Assembly (NCBI GenBank): GCA_018873245.2
Contig: JAEMBT020000009.1
Coordinates: forward strand, 2,930,001-2,994,000
Source: Archegozetes longisetosus
Taxonomy: Eukaryota > Arthropoda > Arachnida > Sarcoptiformes > Trhypochthoniidae
Direction of reading: 5' to 3'
Length of the DNA: 64,000 nucleotides
The notes under the pieces were generated by a model. That model was given only the letters and a program-made list of their open reading frames with translations. It ran no database searches and was not told the origin of the DNA. The position numbers and the translations under genes are program-made. Positions 13,492-25,462 of the stretch are shown one piece after another (within the stretch, counting starts at the first letter, position 1; each line of letters begins with the position of its first letter).

Positions 13492-15262
13492 TGTCTCTTG
13501 GTTGCTAACACTTTTCTAACTTTTGTCAGAACTGAACTTGAGAACAACTTTAACATCTATGAAACATGATATAAGATACTGTGAACTAACTGAGATTTGA
13601 ATATCAATGAATGTGATAGTGCAAATAAAGGAGATATGAATTATAATCAAAACTTTATAGCATTTTATAGTTTTTATACTGATGGCTGAATTGAATTATT
13701 TTATAAAGTATAGTAATTCGTTTGTTATGTTATATTTTTCAACCGCATCTGAGATATCAAAATTATGATATTTTGCCATTATGTCTCAATAATCGTACAT
13801 ATACTTAAAAACGGAAATTTTAAAGCAAGTTCTGAAACGTTTCGATCACAGTTAAGCTAAACAGAATTCAAACAAATTTCCAATAGAATTATGACTTGAT
13901 AGATTCGAAATAAGATCAGCATTGACTCAATTTGTGAAACGTGCAGTGGCCAAATCATTAAAACTGATAAAACCTCAATAAATCAATTGTTTATGAAAAC
14001 TCTGAGACATTTATAATTGAATATTCGAATAGACTAGTACATAAGTTCTTATAGAAAGAGCTCTGCAATATAACTTTATTAGTTAAGTTTGACTCGCATT
14101 TCACAAAACTGATGATGCATTGATAAAGTTAAAATCTTAGCCATATAAATAGTTAGTACAATCTAAAACCTAACTAAAACTAAGTTAAAGATATGAGCGT
14201 ATGTGCATCGATTTGTGAACTAGGATGTTAGTCTATCTAAATATTCTCCAAAAAATTGTATTCTTAAGCACACTTCTGCTTTTGAAATTGCTTCAGGGCC
14301 TTCTACCACCTTAATCCAGCCTTGCCTATAATACATTAGTTATAGTAAGTTAATGAATTAAATACATAGCATGTTAGATCAATATAATTTTTAAAAATAT
14401 TCTAGTAATAAATTATGGTCTAAAATATAAATAATACTGATATTTGGGTAAAAAATATCCAGGAACTGATATCAAAAGCGATATGAATAATAGCGGAAGT
14501 CTTATAACTTTTCTACCATTTTAATGCTAATAAAATGTCGGTTCTAGATATATTATCTACAGGGTATGAAACAGTGTTTGTACCCTCCAGAGTAAAAACG
14601 AATTTCATATTCGGATTCCATACATAAAATGACATTAAAATATCTTTTTATTAATTTATCAAAAGCCTAACGTTGCTTATGAATTTTATCCTAAAAGCAA
14701 ACAAATCTATTTAATATTGATGTAAATTTCAATTGTGATAATAATTAATTGAATTAATAATGGCTACTCTCCATTTTCTTGTTATGAATGCAGCTCCAGC
14801 TTCTTTGGCCTATCTAAAAGAGATACATTTAACTCTGTCGATGAATCTTTGCTCATCAGAATCTTTGCTCATCAGAATCATTCATCGGACTAGTCATAAC
14901 TTATTCAATCAATTATTATCTCAATTGAAATTTAAATTGATATTAAGTAGATTTGTTTACTTTTAGAACAAAATTCATAGACAACGTTACGCTTTCGGTA
15001 AAATCTTTTAGAACAAGGAATTTTAATGTATTTTTATACGTAGAATGCGAACATGAAATCCGTTTTTCCTAACTATCCCAATTTTAGCTCTGGAGGGGGA
15101 CGAACATTATTTCGTACCCTATATATATATCTTATTTATTTGTTATGTTAAAACTATTCAATTGATTCTGTGATAGTAAAATTATGATAAAAATTCACTA
15201 TATTGTTCAAAAGGTCTGGGTGTGAATTTTTTCAAGTAGAAAATGTGATCAAAATTTCTTTA
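13492..15262 (+). other. Gene-poor AT-rich stretch
   Basis: No coding evidence. Around 14440-14540 there is a segment similar to 25120-25230, including 'taataaaatgt', both lying beyond the 3' side of the two tetraspan paralogues. 14846-14880 holds a short direct repeat of 'atctttgctcatcagaat'. Confidence 0.4.
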
Positions 15263-16592
15263 GGTTGGCTTTTACTTTCCCGAGAAGCTGGCAAAACCAT
15301 TGCATAATATATATTTATCATCATATCACTTGACAAACAAAAAAGTCTCAAGCCACACCCACTTTCGATAAAGTCTAAGTTCCACCCACAAAAAAATTTT
15401 GAGCTGCGCCCACCAAAACTTCCCTAAATATTCTTCCGAGTATACTGGTTAAGAATATGAAAACAGATTTTCGAAATTCTTTCTAGGGGCGGAGTTAAGA
15501 GTATTCAAATGTTCATAAAAAACTACTTCAAATATTGTTTCAATGATATGATTCAACGAATTTCATAAAATATTAAATATTAATAGTTAAATAGTTACAC
15601 ATAATTTTTAAAATGTACTTTACATATTTCAAAAAGAATTAATTGAGTTTATGCATGCAAATCATCAAGTTCAATTATTTTATTGTGTTTATTGCACCAA
15701 TACAATTTTCAAGATTCAATGAGTATATAAAAATAAAAATTGAATAAGAAATTTTATCGACTTTGTTTATTAAAATTTCCTCTGAGAACGGGTTATGAAC
15801 TTTGGAAGTTTCGGTATTTATCATCTTCATTCCATTTATTTCAGTATCGGAAATATCAACTAGAATGGCGATAGATTCAGACATTTACTGAAAGACATGA
15901 ATGCTTTATACCCATTCGATGCTGCACCTTGCTTTCAGCTGGTACAAGTTACAATCAATCCTCCATCCAAGTTCCTAGGATTGGTTTAGATTTTGACACA
16001 GAAATATAGTTTGACAATAATTTAGATTTCGAAGTTCGTAACTAAACTTGATAATCCTTCAAACATATAAATAATTCTCTAAACTTTCTAAAATTTAAGA
16101 TCTAAAATTCCACTTAACTATAAAATTAGAATAAAGTACATAAAATAAGCTAGATAATTATGTTTTTAATCTTTATTTTCATAAACTTATTATATCTTGA
16201 AATTTATATTGGTCTGGTAGATACAATAAAATGCTTTTAATATTCTAAAATTTTAACTATTTAACTATTTAATATTTTATGAAATTCGTTGAATCATATC
16301 GTTGGAACAATATTTGAAGTAGTTTTTTATGAGCAAAATATGGAAACTTTGAATACTCATAACTCGGCCCCAGAAAGAATTTCGAGAATCTGTTTTCATA
16401 TTCTTAACCAGTATACTCGGAAGAACATTTAGGGAAATTTTGGTGGGCGCGGCTCAAAATTTTTTTGTTGGTGGAACTTAGACTGTCGGAAGTGGGTGTG
16501 GCATGAGACTTTTTTGTTTGTCAAGTGATACTGACGATAAACATATAGGTATGTAATGGTTTTGCCAGCTTCTCAGGAAAGTAAAACCAACC
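15263..16592. mobile_element. 1.3-kb element with ~335-bp inverted-repeat arms
   Basis: The left arm 15263-15596 is the imperfect reverse complement of the right arm 16254-16592. The outer ends read 'ggttggcttttactttcc' and its complement. The ~657-bp spacer holds a 69-codon minus-strand open frame (15884-15675) with no recognised domain. The arms differ by scattered substitutions and small indels, so the element is not young. A partial third copy lies near 44833-44962. It is a fold-back type element, or two MITE copies in inverted orientation. Confidence 0.75.
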
Positions 16593-16648
16593 ACTTAATT
16601 GATTTTGAACAGTTCCGTTTTTTAATCAGTCAATTTTATTCTATTATT

Positions 16649-17905
16649 CTAATTATTGTTATTAGCCCTTTGAGAAACTATTTTAACATAAAAAGATGAA
16701 CAAAATAAGATTAAAGAGAGTACGATATTAGTTGTTATAATATATACGATAGAATCAAAATAATGTTCTGATTTATGGTATACCACTAAATCATAATTAA
16801 AAACCCATTGAATTGATAGATAAAAATTAATTAAAGCAAATCCAGCTTTCATAACATCCATTATTATTAGTAGTTTTGCATTTTGTCTGAAAGTAGCAAA
16901 AAGTCCAATCACATGAGTTATTAATTGGATGTGGAATACTATAAGCGTTATAATAGTGAATATCCCTAAAAATTAGAAACGAAATTTATTTTTTGAATCT
17001 GAGAATTTACTGATGGAAAAGTTAAGAGTAACTTACTATTACGTTGTAATTGATAATAAGGATAACTATCTTGTTTAGTACCATCTATTTGATCATTTAT
17101 TTTCACTAACAATGGATAAAATAATCCTATAGTAACAATAGTTACTGCAATGAGGAGCAACTCAGTTATCATTAATGTTAGTTTCAAATTGCGATTAAGC
17201 CTTAGGTTTAAGCTTTTAGTAATCATATCATTATTTGACGCCAAAGAAAACAGAATCAGTTGAATGAAAATCAGATTTAAATTTGCATATACTATGGAAT
17301 TTAAATATGCACTAGATTTGAGTTGAACTATCGGACCGTTGATAGAGATAAATATAAATGTGACAATCAAATTTAGAAAAGCGAATCCACCCATTATTAT
17401 ACCACTTCCTGTGAATTTCAATAGCTTTCTTTGATCTCTAATAGCAGAATATAATCCAATCACCATTATCAACAATTGAATTTTGAAGAGAATATTTAAA
17501 ATTATGATAAGACTTTCTATTGAGAAATGAAAATAATCACTTATTGATCAAGTATTTTTTTCGTATTTTCTCTAACTTTACTATGGTTGCAAGCATATAT
17601 TTTTGTGTCTCGAGCTCATATTTACCTGAGCCTGCCCTAAGTTAAGTTTAGGGCGGCGTGACAGCTCATAGATGCACGCTCTATAACAATATAAGTCTAC
17701 ATCTGAAGAAAGCCTTTTCAATTAAAAACTTACTCAGAGGATGAACAGTTAAATCCTTGGTAGCCGTAGTATCAAATGATTTGATTAGTAATAAATACAA
17801 CAGAACTATCAAAGTCAACGTTAAAGCGATTCCAAGAGCTTTGAAAGTTATCAAAGCTTTCTTATAATATGAATTATAATAAAAACTATCTTGTTCTGAA
17901 GGCAT
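16649..17905 (-). CDS. Eight-helix membrane protein from duplicated 4-TM unit (paralogue A)
   Basis: Three exons (17905-17734, 17516-17037, 16965-16649) give 322 aa. Both introns are GT-AG in phase 1. Eight hydrophobic helices are visible: one in exon 1, four in exon 2 and three in exon 3. Helices 2-4 ('VIGLYSAIRDQ', 'GGFAFLNLIV', 'SIVYANLNLIF') resemble helices 6-8 ('VIGLFATFRQN', 'KAGFALINFYL', 'SIVYIITTNIV'). The protein is therefore an internal repeat of a four-helix unit. Each intron falls between the first and second helix of its unit. The family is not recognised; it recalls small tetraspan membrane proteins of arthropods. The start ATG aligns with that of the paralogue at 26545. No function can be assigned. 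Confidence 0.75.
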
Positions 17906-18177
17906 CTTTTGAAATCTAGTCAATGTCAAACACTAAAAATAATCTATACTAAAAGTTTTGTTTTAGATCAAATCAATTGCTGAGCTCAAAGTGTAACATG
18001 TTTTGTGATGCGTTTGCTGGTTATAAACGGGTCTTATCGTCTGAGCTATTTACTAGTGAGCTGATTTCTATTATTTTCATAGATTAAAACATTTTTGAAG
18101 CTATTATACAGTCGGGAGCAAATCAGGACCTTTCTGAACTTAATGATAATTTTGATAAGAGTTACACATTCTATACA

Positions 18178-18538
18178 AAGTCTTTATCACAAATAAATCT
18201 CATAAACTTACTAATCATGCAAAACAATTTTGTGATATCGTAAATCAGTCATTGTATTCTCTTTGAAAGCGTGACTTTAAATTCAGTCATAAAATATAAC
18301 AGACCCTTTAATTAATCCTAAATTTTAAATATATTTTTTCTTTCAAGTGATATAACATCACAATTTTCATAAAGTTGCATTTATTAATAAATTTAACAAT
18401 AACTTGAACAATAATTATGGCTATAATTTATGATTGAATTAAAGCCATGATTTCAAATAGAAAAACTAACTTATGATGGCATAAAATTATTTTGTATGAT
18501 TAGTAAGTTTATGAGATTTTTATTTGTGATAAAGACTG
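18178..18538. repeat. Inverted-repeat element with ~60-bp arms
   Basis: 18178-18237 is nearly the reverse complement of 18480-18538, sharing 'ATCTCATAAACTTACTAATC'. The interior of ~240 bp has no gene. The right end is abutted by a second small element starting at 18538. Confidence 0.7.
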
Positions 18539-18717
18539 TACAGTATACTCCCGATTTGGCACTTCTCTTAATGGCAATTTTCGATTTTAACAAATGTTTT
18601 CTTGTGCCCCGACTCCTTTGGTAATTTTATGCCTCAATCGGATTTTGGCAAAGTTCAATTTTGGCAACTGATTTTCGAAATCGCAACGAATTGCCAAAAT
18701 CTGAAGTATACTGTATT
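18538..18717. mobile_element. ~180-bp MITE with TA-flanked inverted ends
   Basis: The ends 'CAGTATACTCCCGATTTGGCA' (trimmed one base at the 3' side: CAGTATACTCCCGATTTGGC) and 'GCCAAAATCTGAAGTATACTG' (core 'ATCTGAAGTATACTG') are imperfect inverted repeats. TA flanks both sides. The length and TA target fit a Tc1/mariner-type miniature element. Confidence 0.6.
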
Positions 18718-20580
18718 AAGTTTGTATAAAATTTGAAAGTCTTATCGAAATTAATATTAAATTCAAATAAAAGCTGAAAATTTTCCCACTATACAAATCT
18801 TTTGATCAAGTCTAACTTTCGAAAAATTATTATTCTACAGATAATAAGTGTTATTAATAATCATTTGTGGGCGTTGATGACCTAATTAATTGGAAAGAAT
18901 CGTTCGATAAGTAGATAACATTGTTACTGAAACATTGAACAAAATTAATTATATTCAAATAATTTGATGAAATAATAAGTATTAAAGATTATACAGCTAT
19001 GTCCAAACAATTTTACCAAAAGGTTAAATCTAGAGCTAAAACTTAAGGAACTTCTCAATAGTAAGTCAAACATTTGCCCTCTAGTAACTCAAATATGAAT
19101 CAAGTTTTGAAATTAAAACTATTGAGTCAATTTTTACAGAATAAAAACTTAAATAGCAATTCTTTGGAAAAATTACGCTTTTTGAGAGCTTTTTTTGTTT
19201 ACAAGAAAATAATCTTTTTGCTGATAGTACACCCTAAAACAAAATAAAGCGCGATAGATACGGATAGCGTCTGATGGAGAGCTCGTCATGTATTAAGGGA
19301 ACATTTATAATTACATACACTCTCAGAATGAAATGTTTCAATTAAATGACATAAAAGCACGTGCTTCTGTTATTGAATGCATTTTATTAAATATATCAAT
19401 TATCCCTTGGACATATCCTCACGCATAACTTTATTCTAGTTGCTATCGACGATTATTTTGTTTTAGATGGTACATTTCATAAATACTTCAAGTAATATTT
19501 TCTTCGAATTTATGCTGGCATATAGTAAAGAGAGAATGTATATGTCCAGATAAAAGTATGTATGTATTATGCCTAAAACTTTATAGCTCTGCACAAATTT
19601 TCTAAATGACTCCAAGTTTTGTATTGTATTAACAAAAATTGCACATATCTTGTGCGAAAGACTTCTCTGCAAGAAATTTCGATACATCAGAAAAATAATG
19701 GACCCACCTATGAAAATATTAATATGTACGGTATTGCAATTAATAAATCGATGATTAGCTTATATTGACACTTGTTTATTTACTTATCTTTAAAAAATTT
19801 AAAATGGAAAGGGATATCAACAAATTTTTAAAAAGAACAATAAGCAGTAGACAATGAAGATTAATAAATTAAATTTTCAAAGTATCCCTGTCTGTGGCTA
19901 CCAAACTATAATTGTATCAAAATTCAAAATTTTATCTCATTTAATTATAAAGTTATTAGAAGTTTTTGGTGTCCATAGTTAAAATGATAGCTCTGTATAA
20001 ATGACCACTGAAAAGCTACCGAACATATACTAGAATTTCAATTCTATTGATTCAAGAATTCAGCTCAAATTAGTATTAAAACAGAACTGTTATCAGATGA
20101 CACAGAAATAATATTCTATATAGAAAAATAAAGTTAACACTTAAAAAACTATTTGATGAAAATCTAAACAAAAGATTAATGATAAAATATATTATTCAAG
20201 TTCAATTCAATTTAGGTAATTAATAGAGATGGGAAGACATTGCCGGAAAGTCTATGGGATTCTGCCTAATTTGGCACTCGGGATCTGATGATATATTTTA
20301 ATAGAGGTCATCAGCCTGATCAAAATTGCCAACGGGCCCACCCCCGTAAAACTTATAGTTTAAGCGTTAGATAGCGTTAAAGTTTTAAAATGGGATAAAA
20401 TATAGATTTATTCGGTGGATATTAAAGATATCGAAAAATGGTTTTCATATTTGTAGTCAGCGTTAAATTCTACATCGAAACCATATATCATATTGACACA
20501 TAATAAACAGATAAATGACATAAACGAACGAACACAATCATAACGCACAAACACAACACAAAATAAAATTTTATAGTCTA
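18718..20580 (+). other. Gene-poor stretch with repeat fragments
   Basis: No gene seen. 19803-19912 resembles 38698-38793 (shared 'ggatatc', then 'tccctgtctgtgg' versus 'tcctctgtccgtgg'), the flank of the transposase relic at 38.8 kb, so part of that repeat family lies here. Confidence 0.45.
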
Positions 20581-20583
20581 CTA

Positions 20584-21234
20584 ATGGTCAGTACAAGTCG
20601 TACTGACCTTTTGCTAACACACATTTACAGTATATATAAGGGAGCCCTATTTCAAGAGCTCCTCAGATACAAATTAGAAATAAAACAATTCACATCAAGT
20701 GAAATTTTGATTTTATTCTTGTTTTTGTCTTCTTTCTTTTTTTTGCTTCGCTTCCTCAGAACATGACAGTTCGCCGCAAGAGTGATTGTCTGTATGAGGA
20801 TATTTCCCCAATATAAACCTCGGCGGCTTATAGGCGGGAGTATTGACTTCCCGTCTCAATATATTTAAAAAATCGAAAAATTCGACATAAAATTCGAACA
20901 TCTCGAAAAATATTGGATATAAAAAATTTTTGAATTGATGTTCAGATTCAGCATTAAAAATACATATAGACCCGTTTAAAAGTGAATTTATAAAAAATAT
21001 AATGTTCAGTTTGAATAATATAAAAAACCATCAAACATGTCTTCACATAATGAAAACGCTACCATCCACAGGGAGTCGGCCCCCAGGGCTCCTGTGGTTC
21101 CTCAACATGCTACTGGGATGGCAGACAACGAACAGTGTCAAATTGGGTCTTCCAGAGGTACCCAATTTGATGATCAGGCCCGGACCGCTGGAATGGACCC
21201 TGACCGAAATTCACAACTAGGACACAACCGAAAA
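20584..21234 (+). mobile_element. LTR-like sequence followed by a gag-like open frame
   Basis: A perfect 9-bp palindrome at 20585-20607 is followed by a TATATAAGG promoter-like box near 20633, then A/T-rich leader sequence. From 21037 an ATG frame encodes a Pro/Ala/Gln/Asp-rich hydrophilic stretch of about 66 residues. This layout resembles the 5' end of a Ty3/gypsy-type retrotransposon, but no protease, RT or second LTR is seen. Family assignment is inference. Confidence 0.35.
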
Positions 21235-21370
21235 ATGTCATTCCTCAGAACTGTCGGTTGTTGTGCGCACATATCGACAGTTATGTAGTATCTCGGGTAT
21301 GCACGACATCTGCCCGAGATTCCAATTCCAGCAGAATTTCTGAATGATATCTGCGTGTAATTGGAGGAAC
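21235..21370 (+). pseudogene. Relic of transposon SWIM-type tail
   Basis: In the frame that continues from the gag-like sequence the motifs 'LRTVGCCAHI', then a stop, then 'YLGYARHLPEIPIP' can be read. They match the C-terminus of the DDE-SWIM transposon at 50.3 kb and the tail at 29.4 kb. In-frame stops show it is dead. It directly abuts the gag-like segment. Confidence 0.6.
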
Positions 21371-22080
21371 AAGAGTAAGCCTCGGTGGCGACTAAAATGG
21401 GGAGTCCAGTGGGGGCGGAGGGTGAGGTTCCCACTAAAATATTACATTTTGCATCTTGATTAAATATGTTATAATATATTTTAAAATATATGATAGTCAG
21501 GGTTCGGCAATGTTCTTTGCGCTCGAATGAGAGCAATGCTTATGAAAATATGTACTACCAACGAAAAAGTATGTCAAAATGTGCGCTCAAAATATTAATA
21601 CAATAAAGGCCAATGAGAATTGAACCAAATAAGGGAAAGATTAAGTAGTTTTGTCATATTATTTTGATAAGTGTTATTTCTAATAATGAGTCATAAAATG
21701 AGATACTTGTTTTTAAATCTATATAAGTGTTATAATTTGTATAATTCGAACTTTCATATAAGTAACAAACTCATGAAATATATAATTGAAAAATGTTTAA
21801 TGTAAAGTAAATAATTTATGGACTCTTTATGAGTAAAGCGATCAATGCAAAAGTTCATTATTTTGTTTTGCCATAAGTCGGACCTAACCTAAAGTTTATA
21901 GAAGCTTCCAAAATTTTGATTAAGTAAATATTAAAGTGATCCCTAAGTATGTAAGGCGCGAAAAAGCTTTATTTAACATATACTTTTTTTGTTCAATAGT
22001 GCAATTCATTAAGACTAAAACGAAGCAGTGACAAAGGTTCTACATATTAGAGTATTATTTTTACCGAGTGGAGAAATCTT
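21371..22080 (+). other. No gene seen
   Basis: AT-rich sequence without coding or structural signal that I can support. Confidence 0.4.
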
Positions 22081-22089
22081 ACTTGAAAG

Positions 22090-22460
22090 TTGTAAATAAT
22101 TCTTTTGAGCACTTTGTTTCTGATCTCATCTTCTCTATGACCAATTTGAGTTCATCAATGATGCCTAAAGCAGTACTGAAGATCCTGTTTTTGAGATATT
22201 CCGAAATTCCGGTGTGATGTCTGAAGAGTAGGAGGCTATTCGATACCACTTTCAGTGTGAGGATTGATGTCGAAGCCTATAAAAATACACTGACCCAAAC
22301 TCAACGACATTTTGTAATCAAGTGGGTGTTTTAATTATTTGGCGGTCATTTACACTTTGTATACTGTGACATTAATATCATAATCTTAAATAAAAAAGTT
22401 TTAATTTAAATTTTAAAAATTAATGAAGGGTCAAATTTGGGACACTTAGTAAATGCATAA
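22090..22460 (-). pseudogene. Decayed DDE transposase C-terminus, copy 1
   Basis: The minus strand shows degenerate similarity to 38797-39180, including the flank ending in 'gacacttagta'. The copy at 38.8 kb reads as the 'GYLKNR..' to 'TIDELK' end of a mariner/IS630-superfamily transposase. This copy has several frame breaks. Confidence 0.6.
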
Positions 22461-23100
22461 CTTTTTATGACTTCCGAAAATAAATTTGTAAGGAAGTGTC
22501 ATTATAGGATAACCATCAATTTATTAATCGCAATATTTTGCGTCCAAAAAGCAAATGCACAAAAAATTAGAACTAGAAATCTTAGAATATAAGCACTAAC
22601 TTTGACAATCAATAGAAATTCTTCATTATAAATTCTCTATTAAGCAGTAAATTCGAAAAAGCACAATCGAACATATTTAATACAAGAATTTTTGAAAATT
22701 GAATGAGGATATTTTAATTAAGAAAGGAAAATTAACACAATAATTATGTTTATTTAAAATATCACGATTAATTGTTTTATCTTTGAACCAAAAGTTCGAC
22801 TTTTGGAATTTGACTACATGTCGAATATATTTTTGCAAAAAATTTTATTTAATTTGTTTAAAAATATTCGAAATTAATCTATAAAATTCAATTAAGATAT
22901 TATTAAAGATATGGTTCGAAATAATCTTTTTTGAGTCCAGTCCTAACTAATTCAATAAGGCTAAGCTCGCAATGATAAGGGGGCAGGCGAAGGGGTATAT
23001 GACCAGTTTACGAATGATATCACCATTTGATTTTTGGTAAAAACGTTTTATTTTAGTTTTAAAAGATCACTTTTTAAAGTATCATTAAGTTTATTATTAT

Positions 23101-23462
23101 TTAAAATAAGCCAAATTTTGATTGTATTTTTATTTGCACTTTGTAACGGAAGTTTATTGTATTGCCTCCAATGCATGCGTTGTCTAAAACTATGGTTGAA
23201 TTCGGGGGCAAACAAGGCAATAGTTTGTTTTGAATCCAGTTCTCGAATTTTTGACCATCTACTTCACTATTAATAAATATTTGCTCCGCTCCTTCGGCCA
23301 AACCGCTTCCAGAACCCGCGTGAATAATAAAACATCGGGTTCCTTTACCAACTGAAATTTTGAATCTTAGTTTTTTCGAATTATTGAATGATCTTTAAAT
23401 TTTATATTTCACGTAATTTTCGTGCACAAAAGTCTCATCCATTAGAAGAATATTGAATTTGG
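23101..23462 (-). pseudogene. Decayed IS630/Tc1-superfamily transposase fragment
   Basis: Reading the minus strand from 23462: 'MDETFVHENYVKYKI', a stop, then in another frame 'GTRCFIIHAGSGSGLAEGA', leading into the frame 23301-23101 with 'LLPCLPPNSTIVLDNA'. The first Asp (DET) and the second Asp (LDN) of a DDE catalytic core are recognisable. Stops and frame changes show that it is inactive. Sequence upstream on this strand up to ~24100 may be more of the same element. Confidence 0.6.
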
Positions 23463-24555
23463 GTACTTTTTTCTATCAAATAACTAATTATTTTTCGCAT
23501 TTATCTATTTTATTAATTAATTCAGATCCAATAATTTGTTGGAATGATAATATTTATAATCCAACTTTTAAAAATAGTCTGAAATGTCCGACCGCATTTC
23601 TTAAATGAAAGGAGGTCTTCATTTTGTGGCTTAGATTTTTGAAAACGTCGTTTATAGATTGAAAAACTTATTCTTATTATAATTACTAATTATATCATCA
23701 ATTTTGTCAAGATCGTTGTTTTTAAAAGTTATATCTAAGTTTAAGTGCTTTATTCTTTATTAGTGAATCACAACTATTATTAATATTATAAATATTTCTC
23801 CATGAGATTCTAATAGACTTATTATATCACTAATTACGTCCTTTATTTTCGATTTTGGAACAACTTCGATTAACTGATTATACCTTCTAATCACAATTTC
23901 TTTCAATTGAGAGACAATATAAAACTTTTTTCCACGTATTTTACTTTTATTATCACACATTTTAATAATTTAATCACAATTAATATCGCAAAACGCTTAA
24001 GAATTTTTAATGAAATGTATATAGTGTCTTTTTCATAAATTACTTTTTTATTGGTTAAAAGTCTCAAATTTTTATCATTTGCGAAAGCCTCTAATCCTGA
24101 TAATTTGTACATTTGCTTTTTGAACGCATAATACTGTAATAACGAAATAAATGGCTTATAATAAGATTTGAATAGGGATATTTTAATTTAATGTTACTTT
24201 TACTTTTAAGTTCATTCAAATAGTTTTGTTTTCAGTTTTAATTAAACTTCAACTTCCTTTAACTTAATTATAATCAACACTCCTTATTGTTTGTATACCA
24301 ATAAAATGATGAATCATTGGATTTATTTACATTTCATTTGATAAGTCAAACCATTAATTAGATGTTATAATAGTAATGATAAGAATTAACCATGTCCTTA
24401 TAAAGATCCTGTTTTATAAACATTTTCATTAAATAAAATTGTGACACAAATTTAGTTAATCATTTATTTATAATCAGAATTTAGTCACTGTTAAAATTGG
24501 TCAGAACAAGGAAATAATTCAGAATTGCTGAGCTTTATCAACACAACTCTTGCAT
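23463..24555 (+). other. No intact gene; possible transposon remainder
   Basis: Only short minus-strand frames (for example 23960-23760 and 24112-23903), Lys/Ile-rich and unrecognised. They could be the decayed N-terminal half of the transposase next to them. Confidence 0.3.
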
Positions 24556-24559
24556 TTTT

Positions 24560-24700
24560 AAAGTCTTTTATTTTCAATTCGTGTAATTAGGCTTGTGGCT
24601 ATTGTTCTAATATAAAAAGGTGGCCAAAATATTATTAAAGGTAGTACGATATTAGTTACTGTGAATATATATAATAAGGTTGTAGTACTCTTTGATATGT
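24560..24700 (-). pseudogene. Remnant of a third eight-helix membrane protein gene
   Basis: This stretch aligns with the 3' exon of the two tetraspan paralogues (16660-16780 and 25470-25590). The shared run 'agtacgatattag' is followed by 'tatata..ata' and 'gttctgat/ctctttgat' equivalents. No frame survives and similarity fades after ~24700. It lies between the two better preserved copies, nearer copy B. Confidence 0.6.
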
Positions 24701-25462
24701 ATCCAATAACCAATCAGATACAGTACCAGATCATATCACATAAATATATGTATGACAAGCAAATTCAGCATTCATTACGTTTATTTGAAGAATTGAGAAT
24801 TGCGTGCTTCAATGAGTTTATTTTCTATAATTGTGACTTTTGTTTAAAAATTAGAGCATTTTGTGAAATGTCAATTTTAACTCATTGTCAAATAAGATAA
24901 ACTTTTATTTGATAGCAATACTTATACATTAACTTTCTGAGTCTAGAAAAGAGATGCTTTTACTTGAAAATAGTACTGGCATATAGTTTGCAAGAAGTTA
25001 ATACATTAATTACATCGCATGTTAAGTCCAATTTATTGCAAAACATTGATGCAAACTATTAGCCATGATATAAACTTTGATCTTACGTATTATAAAATGA
25101 CACTGATTATAAATCGGGTAATAAATATTGAAAAATAGAGATAAAGGCAATATGAATTATAGCCAAACTTTGTATGGTTTTATCATTTCAATGCTAATAA
25201 AATGTTAGTTTATTTCTCTTGTTTACATGTTATTGATTTATGAAGATTTTAAAATTTATATTAACATACCGATAGTACAATAAAATTTCGTTATGTGATT
25301 AAAAGGATTTGTTATTTTTCAAGCATAAAATTTGATTGAAATTTCTATATAAAACGTTATAAGATTTCAGCAGATTTTTAGTCATAATGAGAATTACCAA
25401 CGCAAATGATGTTTCTTTCAATTTGAAAAAACTTATTAATCAATCAATTTTTTTCTTTTATT

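Noticed and set aside
14760..14966. 68-codon frame
   Set aside because: Consists partly of a short direct repeat and shows no domain.
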